A stretch of 41,592 bases of DNA from JBQCEE01 sp051960575 (GTDB taxonomy: Bacteria > Actinomycetota > Actinomycetes > Mycobacteriales > Jatrophihabitantaceae). Location of the stretch: the NCBI RefSeq assembly GCF_051960575.1, contig NZ_JBQCEE010000121.1, forward strand, positions 1 to 41,592, read 5' to 3'. Below the pieces are notes generated by a model. The model made no database searches, was not told the origin of the DNA, and saw nothing but the letters and a program-made list of their open reading frames with translations. Below, one piece after another: positions 24,186 to 34,000 of this stretch (the first letter of the stretch is position 1; every line of letters starts with the position of its first letter). The position numbers and the translations under genes were made by a program.

Positions 24186-25727
24186 TCAGAGGCGGGGGCG
24201 GAGCTCCTTCTTCAGGATCTTGCCGGTCGGCCCCTTCGGCAGGTCGTCGACGATGCGGATCTCGCGCGGGTACTTGTAGGCGGCCAGCCGCTCCTTCGTC
24301 CAGGCGACGATCTCGTCCGGCGTGGCGGTGGCGCCGGGCTTGAGGCCGACGAAGGCGACGACCTCCTCCCCCAGCTTCTCGTCCGGCCGGCCGACGACGG
24401 CCGCCTCGGCGATCGCCGGGTGGCCGTAGAGCACCTCCTCGACCTCGCGCGGGTAGACGTTGTAGCCGCCGCGGATGACGAGGTCCTTCTTGCGGTCGAC
24501 GACGAAGAAGTAGCCGTCGTCGTCGACATAGCCGAGGTCGCCGCTGTGGAACCAGCCACCGCGGAACGCCTCGGCCGTCGCCTCGGGGTTCTTGTAGTAC
24601 CCCTTCATCACGTTGTGCCCGCGGATCACGATCTCGCCGACGTGCTGCTCGCCCGGCGGCAACGGCCGGTCGTCGTCGTCGACGACCTTCACCTCGACAC
24701 CCCAGATCGGCTTGCCGATCGAGAGCACCTTGCGCTGCTCGGCGTTGACGTTGAACGTCGTGGTGCTCGCGGTCTCGCTCAGCCCGTAGCCCTCGAGGAT
24801 GACCACGCCGGGGAACTTCTCCTCGAACGCCTTGATCACCTCGCCCGGCATCGCCGCGCCGCCGGAGCAGCCGACCCGTAGCCGGCTCAGGTCGCGTCCG
24901 GTCGTGTCGGCGTGCAGCAGGGCGAAGTACATGGTCGGGACGCCCGAGAAGATCGTGACCCCGCGCCGTTCCATCTCGTCGACGACCTGCCCCGGCTCGA
25001 AGCGCGGTACCAGCACCAGCGTGCCGGCGAAGCGGACGGTCGTGTTCAGCACGCTCGACAGGCCGAAGACGTGGAACAGCGGCAGCACCGCGAGGCCGAC
25101 GTCGTCGGGCTGGAAGCCGAACAGCGTGCCGGCGGTGGTGCAGTTCATGAACAGCTCGAAGTGGGTGAGCTCGGCACCCTTCGGCTTCCCGGTCGTGCCG
25201 CTGGTGTAGATGATCACGGCGGTGTCGTCGGCGTTCGTCGGCTCGATGTCCCCGCCGTCATGGTGCCCGATCGGGTCGGCGGCGTAGAGCTCGTCGAAAG
25301 ACCGTGTGCCCTCGGGTCGCGCGTCGTTGCCCGGCAGGTTCACGATGAAGCTGGTGACGCCGTCGACCTCGGCGGCGCCCTTGACGGCCTCGGTCGCGAA
25401 CGACTCGAAGGTGATCAGCACGCGGCTGTCGGAGTTCTCGAGGTGGTAGGCCACCTCGGGCGCCATCAGCAGCGGGTTCAGCGGCACCATCACCAGACCG
25501 GCCTTGAGGATGCCGAAGTAGGAGAACAGGAACTGCGGCAGGTTGGGCAGCTGCACCGCGACCTTGTCGCCGCGCTGCAGTCCGAGCCCGCGCAGCGAGG
25601 CGGCCACCCGTCCCGAGATGTGGTCGACCTGCGCGTAGCTCAACGAGAGCTCGCCGATCCAGCACAGCGGCTTGTCGGGGTTCTCGGTGCGCGACTCGCG
25701 CAGCATCGTCGCCAGGTTGAACGACAT
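24186..25727 (-). CDS. Long-chain fatty-acid/acyl-CoA ligase (ANL family)
   Basis: 513 residues; ATP-dependent activation of a carboxylic acid to its CoA thioester. Motifs: P-loop YTSGTTGKPKGAE, the adenylate-binding GYGLSETAST, hinge GDLGYVDDDGYFFVVDRKKD, and the C-terminal PTGKILKKELR with the catalytic Lys. The long ORF begins at 25850, but ATG 25727 gives the family N-terminus MSFNLATMLRES and has GAGAGG upstream; the extra residues overlap the SDR gene antisense pattern. It begins 16 nt after the SDR stop on the same strand, so the two are co-transcribed and probably act on the same acyl or alcohol substrate. Confidence 0.93.
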   Translation of the reverse strand: MSFNLATMLRESRTENPDKPLCWIGELSLSYAQVDHISGRVAASLRGLGLQRGDKVAVQLPNLPQFLFSYFGILKAGLVMVPLNPLLMAPEVAYHLENSDSRVLITFESFATEAVKGAAEVDGVTSFIVNLPGNDARPEGTRSFDELYAADPIGHHDGGDIEPTNADDTAVIIYTSGTTGKPKGAELTHFELFMNCTTAGTLFGFQPDDVGLAVLPLFHVFGLSSVLNTTVRFAGTLVLVPRFEPGQVVDEMERRGVTIFSGVPTMYFALLHADTTGRDLSRLRVGCSGGAAMPGEVIKAFEEKFPGVVILEGYGLSETASTTTFNVNAEQRKVLSIGKPIWGVEVKVVDDDDRPLPPGEQHVGEIVIRGHNVMKGYYKNPEATAEAFRGGWFHSGDLGYVDDDGYFFVVDRKKDLVIRGGYNVYPREVEEVLYGHPAIAEAAVVGRPDEKLGEEVVAFVGLKPGATATPDEIVAWTKERLAAYKYPREIRIVDDLPKGPTGKILKKELRPRL

Positions 25728-25743
25728 GAGGCCTCTCCCCGGG

Positions 25744-26505
25744 TCAGGTGATGGTGAGCCCGCCGTCGACGGCGAGCGTCTGGCCGGTGATGTAGCCGCC
25801 GGCCGGCGAGGCGAGGAAGACGACGGTCGCGGCCAGCTCGGCCGGGTCACCCTTGCGAGGGATGATCATCCTCGGCGTCATGGCGTCGAGGTAGCCGGGT
25901 GGGTACTCGTCGGTCATCTCGGAGGTGAAGAAGCCCGGCGCGATCGCGTTGACGCGGATGCCCTTGCGGCCGGTCCATTGCTGGGCGAGGTCGCGGGTGA
26001 GCCCGATGAGCCCGGCCTTGCTCGCCGCGTACGCCGCCTGCGGCAGCCCCGCCGTGGTGATGCCGAGGATCGAGCTGATGTTGATGATGCTGCTGCCCTC
26101 GCCCATCACCCGGCCGCACGCCTGCGCCATCCAGTAGCAGCCGTTGAGGTTGATGTCGATCACCCGCCGGAACTGCTCGGGGGTCTCGCGGGTGGCCGGC
26201 ACCGCCGTGCCGACACCGGCGTTGTTCACCAGGATGTCGACGCGCCCGAGCTGCGCGACCGTCTCGTCGACGAGGCGCTGGCAGTCGTCAGGGTTCGCGA
26301 CGTCGGTGCCGACGCTGATCGCGCGGCGTCCGGCTCCCTCGACGAGGGCGGCCGTCTCGGCGAGCCGCTCGACCCGACGGGCGCCGAGCGCGACGTCCGC
26401 GCCCGCCTCGGCCAGGGCCTGCGCGAAGGCCACGCCGAGTCCGGACGACGCGCCCGTCACGACGGCCACCTTCCCGTCGAGGCGGAACAGGTCGACGACG
26501 GTCAT
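25744..26505 (-). CDS. Short-chain dehydrogenase/reductase (SDR)
   Basis: 253 residues, classical SDR. The NAD(P)-binding TGASSGLG lies at residues 18-25, NNAG at about 92-95, and the catalytic Ser with YAASK (Tyr-x-x-x-Lys) at about 143-163, followed by the PG motif APGFFTSEM. Class members oxidise or reduce secondary alcohols. The Arg pair in GARRVERL after the first strand suggests NADP(H) preference. GAGGAGCCTGC precedes the ATG. It is the first gene of a two-gene operon with the acyl-CoA ligase. The substrate is inferred from context only. Confidence 0.93.
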   Translation of the reverse strand: MTVVDLFRLDGKVAVVTGASSGLGVAFAQALAEAGADVALGARRVERLAETAALVEGAGRRAISVGTDVANPDDCQRLVDETVAQLGRVDILVNNAGVGTAVPATRETPEQFRRVIDINLNGCYWMAQACGRVMGEGSSIINISSILGITTAGLPQAAYAASKAGLIGLTRDLAQQWTGRKGIRVNAIAPGFFTSEMTDEYPPGYLDAMTPRMIIPRKGDPAELAATVVFLASPAGGYITGQTLAVDGGLTIT

Positions 26506-26605
26506 GCAGGCTCCTCGGACTCGGTGACTGGACGCTCACTGCGACAGCGCCCATCTTGGCCCGGGCCACTGACAGTTCCTGCAGCGCCCTCCGGCCCGCG
26601 CGAGC

Positions 26606-28018
26606 TCAGACCCAGCCGACCGGCCCGGCGAGGCGGTCGGCCTCCGCCGGCCCCATCGACCCGGGCGCGTACGGCACCGGGGTGGGCGGTCCCTGCTGCA
26701 GCGGTGCGAACGCGTCCCACGCCTTGGCCAGGCCCGCGCTCGTCGTGAACAGCGACCGGTCGCCCACGACCACGTCGTGGATCAGCGACACGTAGGGCGG
26801 CAGCGGCGAGCCGCCGGGCACGTCGTCGAGCGCGAGGGCGGCGCGTCCGGGCGCGAGCTCGAGCGTCGGCCCCGGCTGCTTGACGACGACGCCGACGCCG
26901 AGGGCGCCACTGCCGGACAGCGACAGCGTCACGACGTTCCCGTGCTCGGGCAGCGACTCGACCGGGCCGTCCGGCTGCCGCAGCACCAGGCTCACGGTCT
27001 GCGCGCTCTTGGCCATGCGCTTGCCGGTGCGCAGCAGGAACGGCACCCCGCGCCACCGGTCGGAGTCGACCCAGAGCCGGGCCGCGACGAAGGTCTCGCG
27101 CTGCGAGTCGTCGGCGACGCCGTCGAGGTCGCGGTAACCCTCGAACTGGCCGCAGACGACGTCCTTCGCCGGGTCGAGCGGCCGGAAGCAGGCGAGCACC
27201 GCCTCGCGGGCCTGCTGCAGGTCGGCCGGTTCGAGGCTGGCGGGCGGCTCCATCGCCACCTCGGCCGCGACCTGGAACAAGTGCGTGACGACCATGTCGA
27301 GCGCCGCACCGGTGTGGTCGTAGAAGTCAGCCCGGTCGGCGACGTCCAGTTCCTCGGGAACGTCGATCTGTACCTCGGCGACGTGCTCGTTGCTCCACAC
27401 CTGTTGGAACAACCGGTTCGCCAGGCGCAGCACGTGCTGGTCTTGGGGGCCCTCCTTGCCCTGGATGTGGTCGTTGCGGAAGACCTGGTCCTCGTCGAGC
27501 ACCGAGTGCACGAGGTCGTCGAGCTCGCGGAACGACTCGGGCGACGTGCCGAACGGCTTCTCGTAGACGACGCGCGCGCCCTTGCTCAACCCGTGTTGAG
27601 CCAAACCCTCGGTGAGCGGGCCGAACGCCGACGGGGGCACCGCGAAGTAGTGCACGTACTGCACGTCGTCACCGAGGTCGTCCTTCGCCTCGGCGATCAC
27701 GTCGAGCAGGCTGCCGGGGTCGTCGCTGCTGAAGCCGCCGCCGGCGAAGCGCAGCCGTTCGCGGAACGCGTCCCAGTGCTCGTCGGACGGGTTGTCCTTC
27801 AGCGGCCCGAACTCGGTGAGGGCGTCGTGGACGCGTCCGGCGAAGTCCTCGTGCGAGACGTCGCCGCGGCCGTTGCCGACCAGCCGCCACTGCTCGGGCA
27901 GCAGGTCACGCCGGGCGAGTTCGTAGAACGCGGGCAGCACCATGCGCTTGGCGAGGTCGCCGGTGGCGCCGTAGACGACGAAGACGGTGGGCGGGAGGCT
28001 GCGTTCGGCGTCGGTCAC
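26606..28018 (-). CDS. Glucose-6-phosphate dehydrogenase family protein (divergent)
   Basis: 470 residues. The N-terminus has the canonical NADP-binding YGATGDLAKRMVLPAFY. The usual RIDHYLGKE segment here reads RNDHIQGKEGPQD, so the substrate-phosphate loop is altered. The later region DRADFYDHTGAALDMVVTHLFQV retains the D-x2-G...H layout that includes the catalytic His, although NH is replaced by TH. The protein is thus a diverged paralogue; it may be an active G6PD with different kinetics or accept another sugar phosphate. No zwf partners (opcA, pgl, gnd) are nearby. GTG 28018 is the chosen start; the ORF continues further and 28024 is another GTG. Confidence 0.85.
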   Translation of the reverse strand: MTDAERSLPPTVFVVYGATGDLAKRMVLPAFYELARRDLLPEQWRLVGNGRGDVSHEDFAGRVHDALTEFGPLKDNPSDEHWDAFRERLRFAGGGFSSDDPGSLLDVIAEAKDDLGDDVQYVHYFAVPPSAFGPLTEGLAQHGLSKGARVVYEKPFGTSPESFRELDDLVHSVLDEDQVFRNDHIQGKEGPQDQHVLRLANRLFQQVWSNEHVAEVQIDVPEELDVADRADFYDHTGAALDMVVTHLFQVAAEVAMEPPASLEPADLQQAREAVLACFRPLDPAKDVVCGQFEGYRDLDGVADDSQRETFVAARLWVDSDRWRGVPFLLRTGKRMAKSAQTVSLVLRQPDGPVESLPEHGNVVTLSLSGSGALGVGVVVKQPGPTLELAPGRAALALDDVPGGSPLPPYVSLIHDVVVGDRSLFTTSAGLAKAWDAFAPLQQGPPTPVPYAPGSMGPAEADRLAGPVGWV

Positions 28019-28049
28019 GAGCACAGGTATGCCCGGTGCCCGCCGTGGG

Positions 28050-28055
28050 TAACGT
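28050..28055 (+). promoter_or_regulatory. -10 box TAACGT for aldo/keto reductase gene
   Basis: TAACGT fits TAnnnT and ends 7 nt before the GTG at 28063, consistent with leaderless transcription and with the start chosen there. Confidence 0.45.
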
Positions 28056-28062
28056 GGATGAC

Positions 28063-28932
28063 GTGACCACCACCGACACACCCATCGCCCACGCTTCCGG
28101 AACCTTCAGCATCGGCGGGCGCTCCGTGCACCGGCTCGGTTTCGGCGCCATGCGCCTGACCGGCAAGGGCATCTGGGGTGAGCCGGCCGACCGCGACGAG
28201 TGCATCCGCGTCGTGCGCCGCGCCGTCGAGCTCGGCGTCGACTTCATCGACACCGCCGACTCGTACGGCCCCGAGGTGAGCGAGCAGATCCTGCGCGAGG
28301 CGCTGCACCCCTACCCCGAGCAGGTGCTCATCGCGACGAAGGCCGGCCTCACCCGCCACGGCCCCGACATCTGGCGTCCGGTCGGCCGCCCCGAGTACCT
28401 GCGCCAGCAGTGCGAGCTCTCGCTGCGGCGTCTCGGCGTCGAGCGCATCGACCTGTTCCAGCTGCACCGCATCGACCCCAAGGTGCCGGCGGCCGAGCAG
28501 TTCGGCCTGCTCAAGGAGTTGCAGGACGAGGGCAAGGTCGCCGCGGTCGGGCTGTCCGAGGTGAGCGTCGACGAGATCGAGCAGGCGCGGGGCGTCGTCG
28601 AGATCGCGACGGTGCAGAACCTCTACAACCTGAGCAACCGGCAGAGCGAAGCTGTGCTCGAGCACTGCGAGGCGAACGGCATCGGTTTCATCCCGTGGTT
28701 CCCGATCGCCGCCGGCGACCTGGCCAAGCCGGGTGGCCCGGTCGACGAGATCGTGCACGCCACCGGTGCCACGCCCTCGCAGGTCGCACTCGCCTGGCTG
28801 CTCGCGCGGTCGCCGGTGATGCTGCCGATCCCCGGCACGTCGAGCGTCGCCCACCTCGAGGAGAACGTCGGCGGAGCGCAGGTGACGCTCACCGACGAGC
28901 AGGTGCAGCAGCTGACGGCCGCGAAGGGCTGA
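28063..28932 (+). CDS. Aldo/keto reductase
   Basis: 289 residues, NADPH-dependent reductase of the AKR fold. The catalytic tetrad is visible: Asp and Tyr in FIDTADSYGPEVSEQ, Lys in LIATKAGL, and His in LFQLHRID. The nucleotide-binding C-terminal segment PIPGTSSVAHLEENVGG is also present, as is NLYNLSNRQSEAVLEHC. Members reduce aldehydes and ketones; the physiological substrate is not shown. The ORF begins at 28036, but GTG 28063 is supported by a -10 box 7 nt upstream and gives the normal family length. It is divergent from the G6PD-like gene, 44 nt apart. Confidence 0.92.
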   Translation: MTTTDTPIAHASGTFSIGGRSVHRLGFGAMRLTGKGIWGEPADRDECIRVVRRAVELGVDFIDTADSYGPEVSEQILREALHPYPEQVLIATKAGLTRHGPDIWRPVGRPEYLRQQCELSLRRLGVERIDLFQLHRIDPKVPAAEQFGLLKELQDEGKVAAVGLSEVSVDEIEQARGVVEIATVQNLYNLSNRQSEAVLEHCEANGIGFIPWFPIAAGDLAKPGGPVDEIVHATGATPSQVALAWLLARSPVMLPIPGTSSVAHLEENVGGAQVTLTDEQVQQLTAAKG

Positions 28933-28944
28933 CCCGGCCGCACC

Positions 28945-29394
28945 TCACGGTGTGGGGTCGTGGGCCTTGATGTCGCGGAAGTTGCGATAGCTGTAGACGA
29001 GCAGCACGAGGGCCACGCCCCCCGACACCATCAGCGAGACACCGGCGCCCCAACCGCCGACGAGCCACCACTTGTCGTCGGCGGGCCACCATCCCGGCGC
29101 GTCCGGGCGCACGCACCACAGCACGCCGAGCCCGAGCAGCACGAGCACGCCCAGTGCAGACACCGCGATGCGCGGCGGCGACGCGACGTTGTCGGCGGCT
29201 GCCTCGAGCGCCCGCTTCTTGAGCGGTTCGAGCCGACGCTCGGCCCAGGTGTACTGCTGCGAGAGCAGCGCGAGCCCCGCCACGATGAGGAGCAGGCCCG
29301 GGCCGGGCAGCACCAGCGCGGCCATGCCACCGAGCACGAGCAGCCAGCCGAGGATCTCGAGCAGGATGCGGCGCACGGCCCGTGTCGTGCTCAT
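28945..29394 (-). CDS. PGPGW-family transmembrane protein (TIGR02611-like)
   Basis: 149 residues with three to four predicted membrane helices. The signature LPGPGLLLIVAGLALLSQQY follows the first helix LLEILGWLLVLGGMAALVL, then a charged cytoplasmic-type loop (RRLEPLKKRALEAAA) and two more helices VSALGVLVLLGLGVLW and GVSLMVSGGVALVLLVYSY. The family is of unknown function, found across actinobacteria. It converges with the aldo/keto reductase gene (12 nt apart) and follows the aldehyde dehydrogenase gene on the same strand. Confidence 0.85.
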   Translation of the reverse strand: MSTTRAVRRILLEILGWLLVLGGMAALVLPGPGLLLIVAGLALLSQQYTWAERRLEPLKKRALEAAADNVASPPRIAVSALGVLVLLGLGVLWCVRPDAPGWWPADDKWWLVGGWGAGVSLMVSGGVALVLLVYSYRNFRDIKAHDPTP

Positions 29395-29448
29395 GCGCCC
29401 ATCCTGCCGCTGCCTCCTGTGTGCCGTCCATGCGCGCGAGGCGGCCCG

Positions 29449-30870
29449 CTACTCGGTCTTCGCCTCCGTGTCGCCGTCGCCCTGCTTCGCCGAGTCGGCG
29501 CCCACCCAGACCGACTTGATGTTCATGAACTCGCGCATGCCCAGCTCGGTCAGCTCGCGCCCGTAGCCGCTGGTCTTGACGCCGCCGAAGGGCAGCTCGG
29601 GGTAGCTGGTGGTCATGCCGTTGACGAAGACCATGCCGGCCTCGACGTCGCGCACGAAGCGCCGCCGCTCGTCCTCGTCGTCGGTCCAGATGTTCGAGCC
29701 GAGCCCGAACTCGCTGTCGTTGGCCAGCTCGATCGCGGCGTCGAGGTCGGGGACGCGGAACAGTGACGCGACCGGGCCGAAGACCTCCTCGCGCCACATG
29801 CGCATCTCGGGTGTGAGGTCGGCGACGAGCGTCGGCGGGTAGTACCAGCCCGGACGGTCGGGCCGGGCGCCGCCGGTGACGATCCGCGCGCCCTTGTCGA
29901 CGGCGTCCTGCACGAGCTCCTCGACGTCCTCACGTCCCGACTCGGTGGCCAGTGGGCCGACCTTGGTCTGCTCGTCCATCGGGTCGCCGACGGTCAGGGC
30001 CTCGAGCTTGGCCGCGAACAGCCGCTCGAACTCGTCCGCGACGGCCTCGTGCACGATGAAGCGCTTCGCCGCGATGCAGCTCTGGCCGTTGTTCTGGCAC
30101 CGTGCGGTGGCGGCGACCTCGGCCGCCTTGTCCAGGTCGGCCGACGGCATGACGACGAACGGGTCACTGCCGCCGAGTTCGAGCACCGTCTTCTTCAGCA
30201 CGTCACCGGCGATCGACGCGACCGACTGGCCCGCCGGCCCGCTGCCGGTCAGGGTGGCCGCCGCGACGCGCCGGTCGCGCAGCACGCGCTCGACCTCGGC
30301 CGAGCCGATCAGCAGGGTCTGGAACACGTCGTCGGGGAAGCCCGCGCGCTGGAACAGCTCCTCCATGTACAGCGCGGTCTGCGGCACGTTGCTCGCGTGC
30401 TTCAGCAGCCCGACGTTGCCGGCCATGAGCGCGGGCGCTGCGAACCGCATGGCCTGCCAGAGCGGGAAGTTCCACGGCATGATCGCCAGGACGACACCGA
30501 TCGGCTGGTACGTGACGTAGGCCTGCTCCGCGCCGACGGCCTTCGCGTCCGCCGCCGTCGGCTCGAGCATCGCCGGACCGTGGTCGGCGAAGTACCGCAG
30601 CGCCTTCGCGCACTTGGCCGCCTCGGCCTTCGCCGCGGCGAGGGTCTTGCCCATCTCGAGGGTCATGAGCGCGGCGATGCGGTCGTTGTCGGCGTCGAGC
30701 ACGTCGGCCGCGGCACGCAGCCAGCCGACCCGCTCGTCGACCGACGTGAGCCGGTACCGACGGAAGGCCGTCGCGGCACGCTCGAGGCGCGCCTCGACCT
30801 CGTCGTGCGAGAGCGCGTCGAAGGACTTCACCAGCTCGCCGGTGGCCGGGTTGATGGTGGCGATGGGCAT
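29449..30870 (-). CDS. NAD(P)-dependent succinate-semialdehyde-type aldehyde dehydrogenase
   Basis: 473 residues. ATG 30870 gives the family N-terminus MPIATINPATGELVKSF; the ORF extends further upstream without homology. The catalytic Cys is in CQNNGQSCIAAKRF and the general base Glu in LELGGSDPFVV. The cofactor region is MPWNFPLWQAMRFAAPALMAGN. The C-terminal PFGGVKTSGYGREL closes the ALDH fold. The sequence resembles the GabD1-type succinate-semialdehyde dehydrogenases that feed 4-aminobutyrate or 2-oxoglutarate-derived semialdehyde into the TCA cycle; substrate choice is inferred. GGACGCGC precedes the ATG. The charged tail DGDTEAKTE is short and unusual. Confidence 0.92.
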   Translation of the reverse strand: MPIATINPATGELVKSFDALSHDEVEARLERAATAFRRYRLTSVDERVGWLRAAADVLDADNDRIAALMTLEMGKTLAAAKAEAAKCAKALRYFADHGPAMLEPTAADAKAVGAEQAYVTYQPIGVVLAIMPWNFPLWQAMRFAAPALMAGNVGLLKHASNVPQTALYMEELFQRAGFPDDVFQTLLIGSAEVERVLRDRRVAAATLTGSGPAGQSVASIAGDVLKKTVLELGGSDPFVVMPSADLDKAAEVAATARCQNNGQSCIAAKRFIVHEAVADEFERLFAAKLEALTVGDPMDEQTKVGPLATESGREDVEELVQDAVDKGARIVTGGARPDRPGWYYPPTLVADLTPEMRMWREEVFGPVASLFRVPDLDAAIELANDSEFGLGSNIWTDDEDERRRFVRDVEAGMVFVNGMTTSYPELPFGGVKTSGYGRELTELGMREFMNIKSVWVGADSAKQGDGDTEAKTE

Positions 30871-31046
30871 GCGCGTCCTTCCGTCGGGTTGCTCTTCCAC
30901 CTTCCCCCATGCCGGCCCGCGTCCGCCACCGGCCGTGCGACGCACTGGGGCGCGAAGATCAACTGAGGTACTTGTGCTGAATGCGGCTTCCGAGCAGAGT
31001 CAGCCCGGCTGACCCCAGCAACCCGTACCCAGCTAGGAGCTGTTGC
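30871..31046. other. Divergent intergenic region between aldehyde dehydrogenase and S8-like gene
   Basis: 176 nt. I see AGGAG at 31035-31039 for the rightward gene. No convincing promoter hexamers, operator or RNA gene could be identified. Confidence 0.3.
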
Positions 31047-34000
31047 ATGCCCCTGCCCAGACCAACGGTCGCATCGATCATCGCGGCCGCCGTCACTGCC
31101 GGAGCGGCGGTCGCGACACCCGCGGCCGCCGAGGCAGCACCCACCACACCGATGACGGCGCCCACCGGGGGCGCCGTCATCGTGTTGCTGCGCGACCAGC
31201 ACAGCGACCTCCCGCTCGCCGGGCCCCACTCGGCCCGGCCGGCCGCCGTTGCCGCCGACCAGGCGAGCGTCGCGAGGGAGGCGACCGCGCTCGGTGCCAC
31301 GAAGGTGCACGGCTTCCGCCTCATCAACGCGTTCTCCGCGTCGCTGACGTCGTCGCAGATCTCGTCGCTGAGCAAGGACCCGAAGGTCGCGGCGATCGTC
31401 CCCGACCTGCCGATCCCGGCACCGCGCACCGCCACCACCACCAACCGGACCGCGACGCCGTCGAGCAAGGTTTCCGTCGGCGCCTGCACGTCCGACCCGA
31501 GGAAGCCGCTGCTCGAGCCGGAGGCCTTGCAGCTCACCAACGACGCGTCGAACGACCGTCGGGCCCCGGCCGCCACGAAGATCGTGACCGGCGCCGGCGT
31601 CAAGGTCGCGTTCATGGCCGACGGCATCGACCCGAACAACCCGGACTTCATCCGGGCGAACGGTCGGCACGTCTTCGTCGACTACCAGGACTTCACCGGC
31701 GAGGGCAGGAACGCGCCGTCCGGCGCGGCCGAGGCCTTCGGTGACGCCAGTTCCATCGCCGCGCAGGGACGGAAGGTCTACGACCTCCACAACTACGGCA
31801 ACAACCCGACGCTGCCCTCCGGCTGCACCATCCGCGTCCGCGGCATGGCGCCGGGCGCGTCGCTCGTGGGTCTCAAGGTCTTCGGCAACGCCCCGACCGC
31901 ACCGACCTCCCACTTCATCGACGCGATCGACTACGCCGTGCGGGTGCAGCGGGTCGACGTGCTGAACGAGTCCTTCGGCGGCAACCCGTACCCGGACAAC
32001 GGCAACGACCCCATCACCCTCGCCGACCGGATGGCCGTCGCAGCCGGTGTCACCGTCGTGGCCAGCACCGGCGACGCGGGCGTGACCGGCACGGTCGGCT
32101 CGCCGGCGACCGACCCCTCGGTGATAGGTGTTGCGGCGACGACGAGCTACCGCATCTACTCGCAGCTGGGCTACGGCGGCGCCAACTTCTCGAAGGGACG
32201 CTGGATCAGCGACAACATCTCCGGGATCAGCTCCGGTGGTGTCGCACAGAACGGCCGCGTGCCCGACCTGGCCGCCCCGGGCGACGACGGGTGGGCGCTC
32301 TGCAGCACGAACACCGCCGTCTACGCCGAGTGCCTGGACAACGCCGGCAACCCGTCGAACCTGTTGCAGTTCGGCGGTACCAGCCAGTCGTCGCCGCTGA
32401 CTGCGGGTGCCGCGGCGCTGGTGATCCAGGCCTACCGGCAGACGCACCGTGGCGCGACCCCCTCGCCGGCCCTGGTCAAGCAGCTGCTGACGAGCACCGC
32501 CACCGACCTCGGGCACCCGGCGCAGGAACAGGGCGCGGGCTTGCTCAACGCCCTGGCCGCCGTCAATGCGGCACGGAGCATCCCCACCCGGCAGGGTCAC
32601 CCGGCACGGGTGCAGGGCGCGAACCTGGTGCTCAGCCGCAACCAGCTGGCGCTGGTCGACAACCCGAACACGCGACGCTCGACCACCGTGCAGGTGCGCA
32701 ACCTCAGCGGCCGGACGGAGATCGTGACACCGACCCTGCGCTCCCTGACCCGCGAGCGGGTGACCGTGAGCGGCAAACTGCCGATCAACACCGACACGTC
32801 GAAGTACTTCGTCGACTCGTTCGGCATCCAGCGTGCCTACGTCGCCAAGCCGTTCATGGTGGGCCGGGGGCACGATCGCCTCGTGGTCCGCGCCGCTGCG
32901 CCGGCAGCACCCGACGGCGTCCTCCGCACGATCCTGATCGACCCGCGCGGGCGACTCGCGTACTACACGGTGCCGCAGGGCGCGTCCAACTACGCGCTGG
33001 CCGAGGTGCGGCAGCCGATCGCCGGGCGCTGGACGGCGTACTTCGCCATGGGACGGTCGGCCGCCTTCCACGGCTACGTCACCTACAGCGTCGCCACCCA
33101 GGAGTTCGTCACGACGCGGGCGGTCAGCCCGAGCAGCGCCCGCATCGCACCGGGTGCGGTGGCCGCCTTCCGCATCACGACCCGCACGCCGGCCGGTCCC
33201 GGCGACGTCGTCGACTCGGTGCAGTTCGCGACGAACCACGGGCGGATCGCGTCGATGCCGCTCGTGCTGCGCTCGGTCGTGCCCGGTCGCCCGACGACCT
33301 TCACCGGCACGATCACCGGCGGCAACGGGCGACAGCTGCTGCCCGCGCAGGCGAACAGCTACTACCTCACCGTGCCCGCGCACGAGCCGGCGCTGAACGT
33401 CGACCTGCGCTTCGGCGACGACAAGACGCTCGTCGTCGGCGTGCTGGTCGGCCCGAACGGCCAGGTCGCCTCGTACAAGACCAACGGCAACGCCTTCGAC
33501 TCGCGCGGGTTCAACCTGTTCGCGCGTGCGCCGCAGGCGGGCCGGTGGGTGCTCACCCTAGCCGTGGCGAACCCGGTGAGCGGAACGCTGCTCTCGTACC
33601 CGTTCAGCGCCAAGATCGGGTACAGCGCGGTCTCGGTGCAGGCCTCGCTGCCGAAGTCCGTGGCGACGACGCTGGCGTCCGGGCACGCGGTGCGCATCCC
33701 GGTGCGGATCACGAACACGACGCGCAACTCGCTCGACCTGTTCGCCGATCCACGCCTGACCAGGACGGGGAACATCCCGCTGCCGCAGCTCGGCGACGGG
33801 TCGACGTCGTTCGGGCTGCCTGCGTCGTCGGACGTCGCGCCGCAGTGGTTGGTGCCGACCGAGGTCGATCGGGCGGACTTCACCATCCGCGCGTCGACGC
33901 CGGTCAACTGGGACGTGTTCTTCACCAGTGGCGAGCCGGAGCTCTACGCCGGCAGCGTCGGTGACGGGCACGGCGGCTACGTCGTCGACGCGCGGGCGCA

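Noticed and set aside
26562..26573. 12-bp palindrome tggcccgggcca before the SDR gene
   Set aside because: Short G/C palindromes are frequent in this composition; no second copy or promoter element supports a regulatory role.
30828..33383. Long minus-strand ORF (851 codons) opposite the S8-like gene
   Set aside because: Antisense to a well-supported gene with signal peptide and S8 motifs; no recognisable domains.
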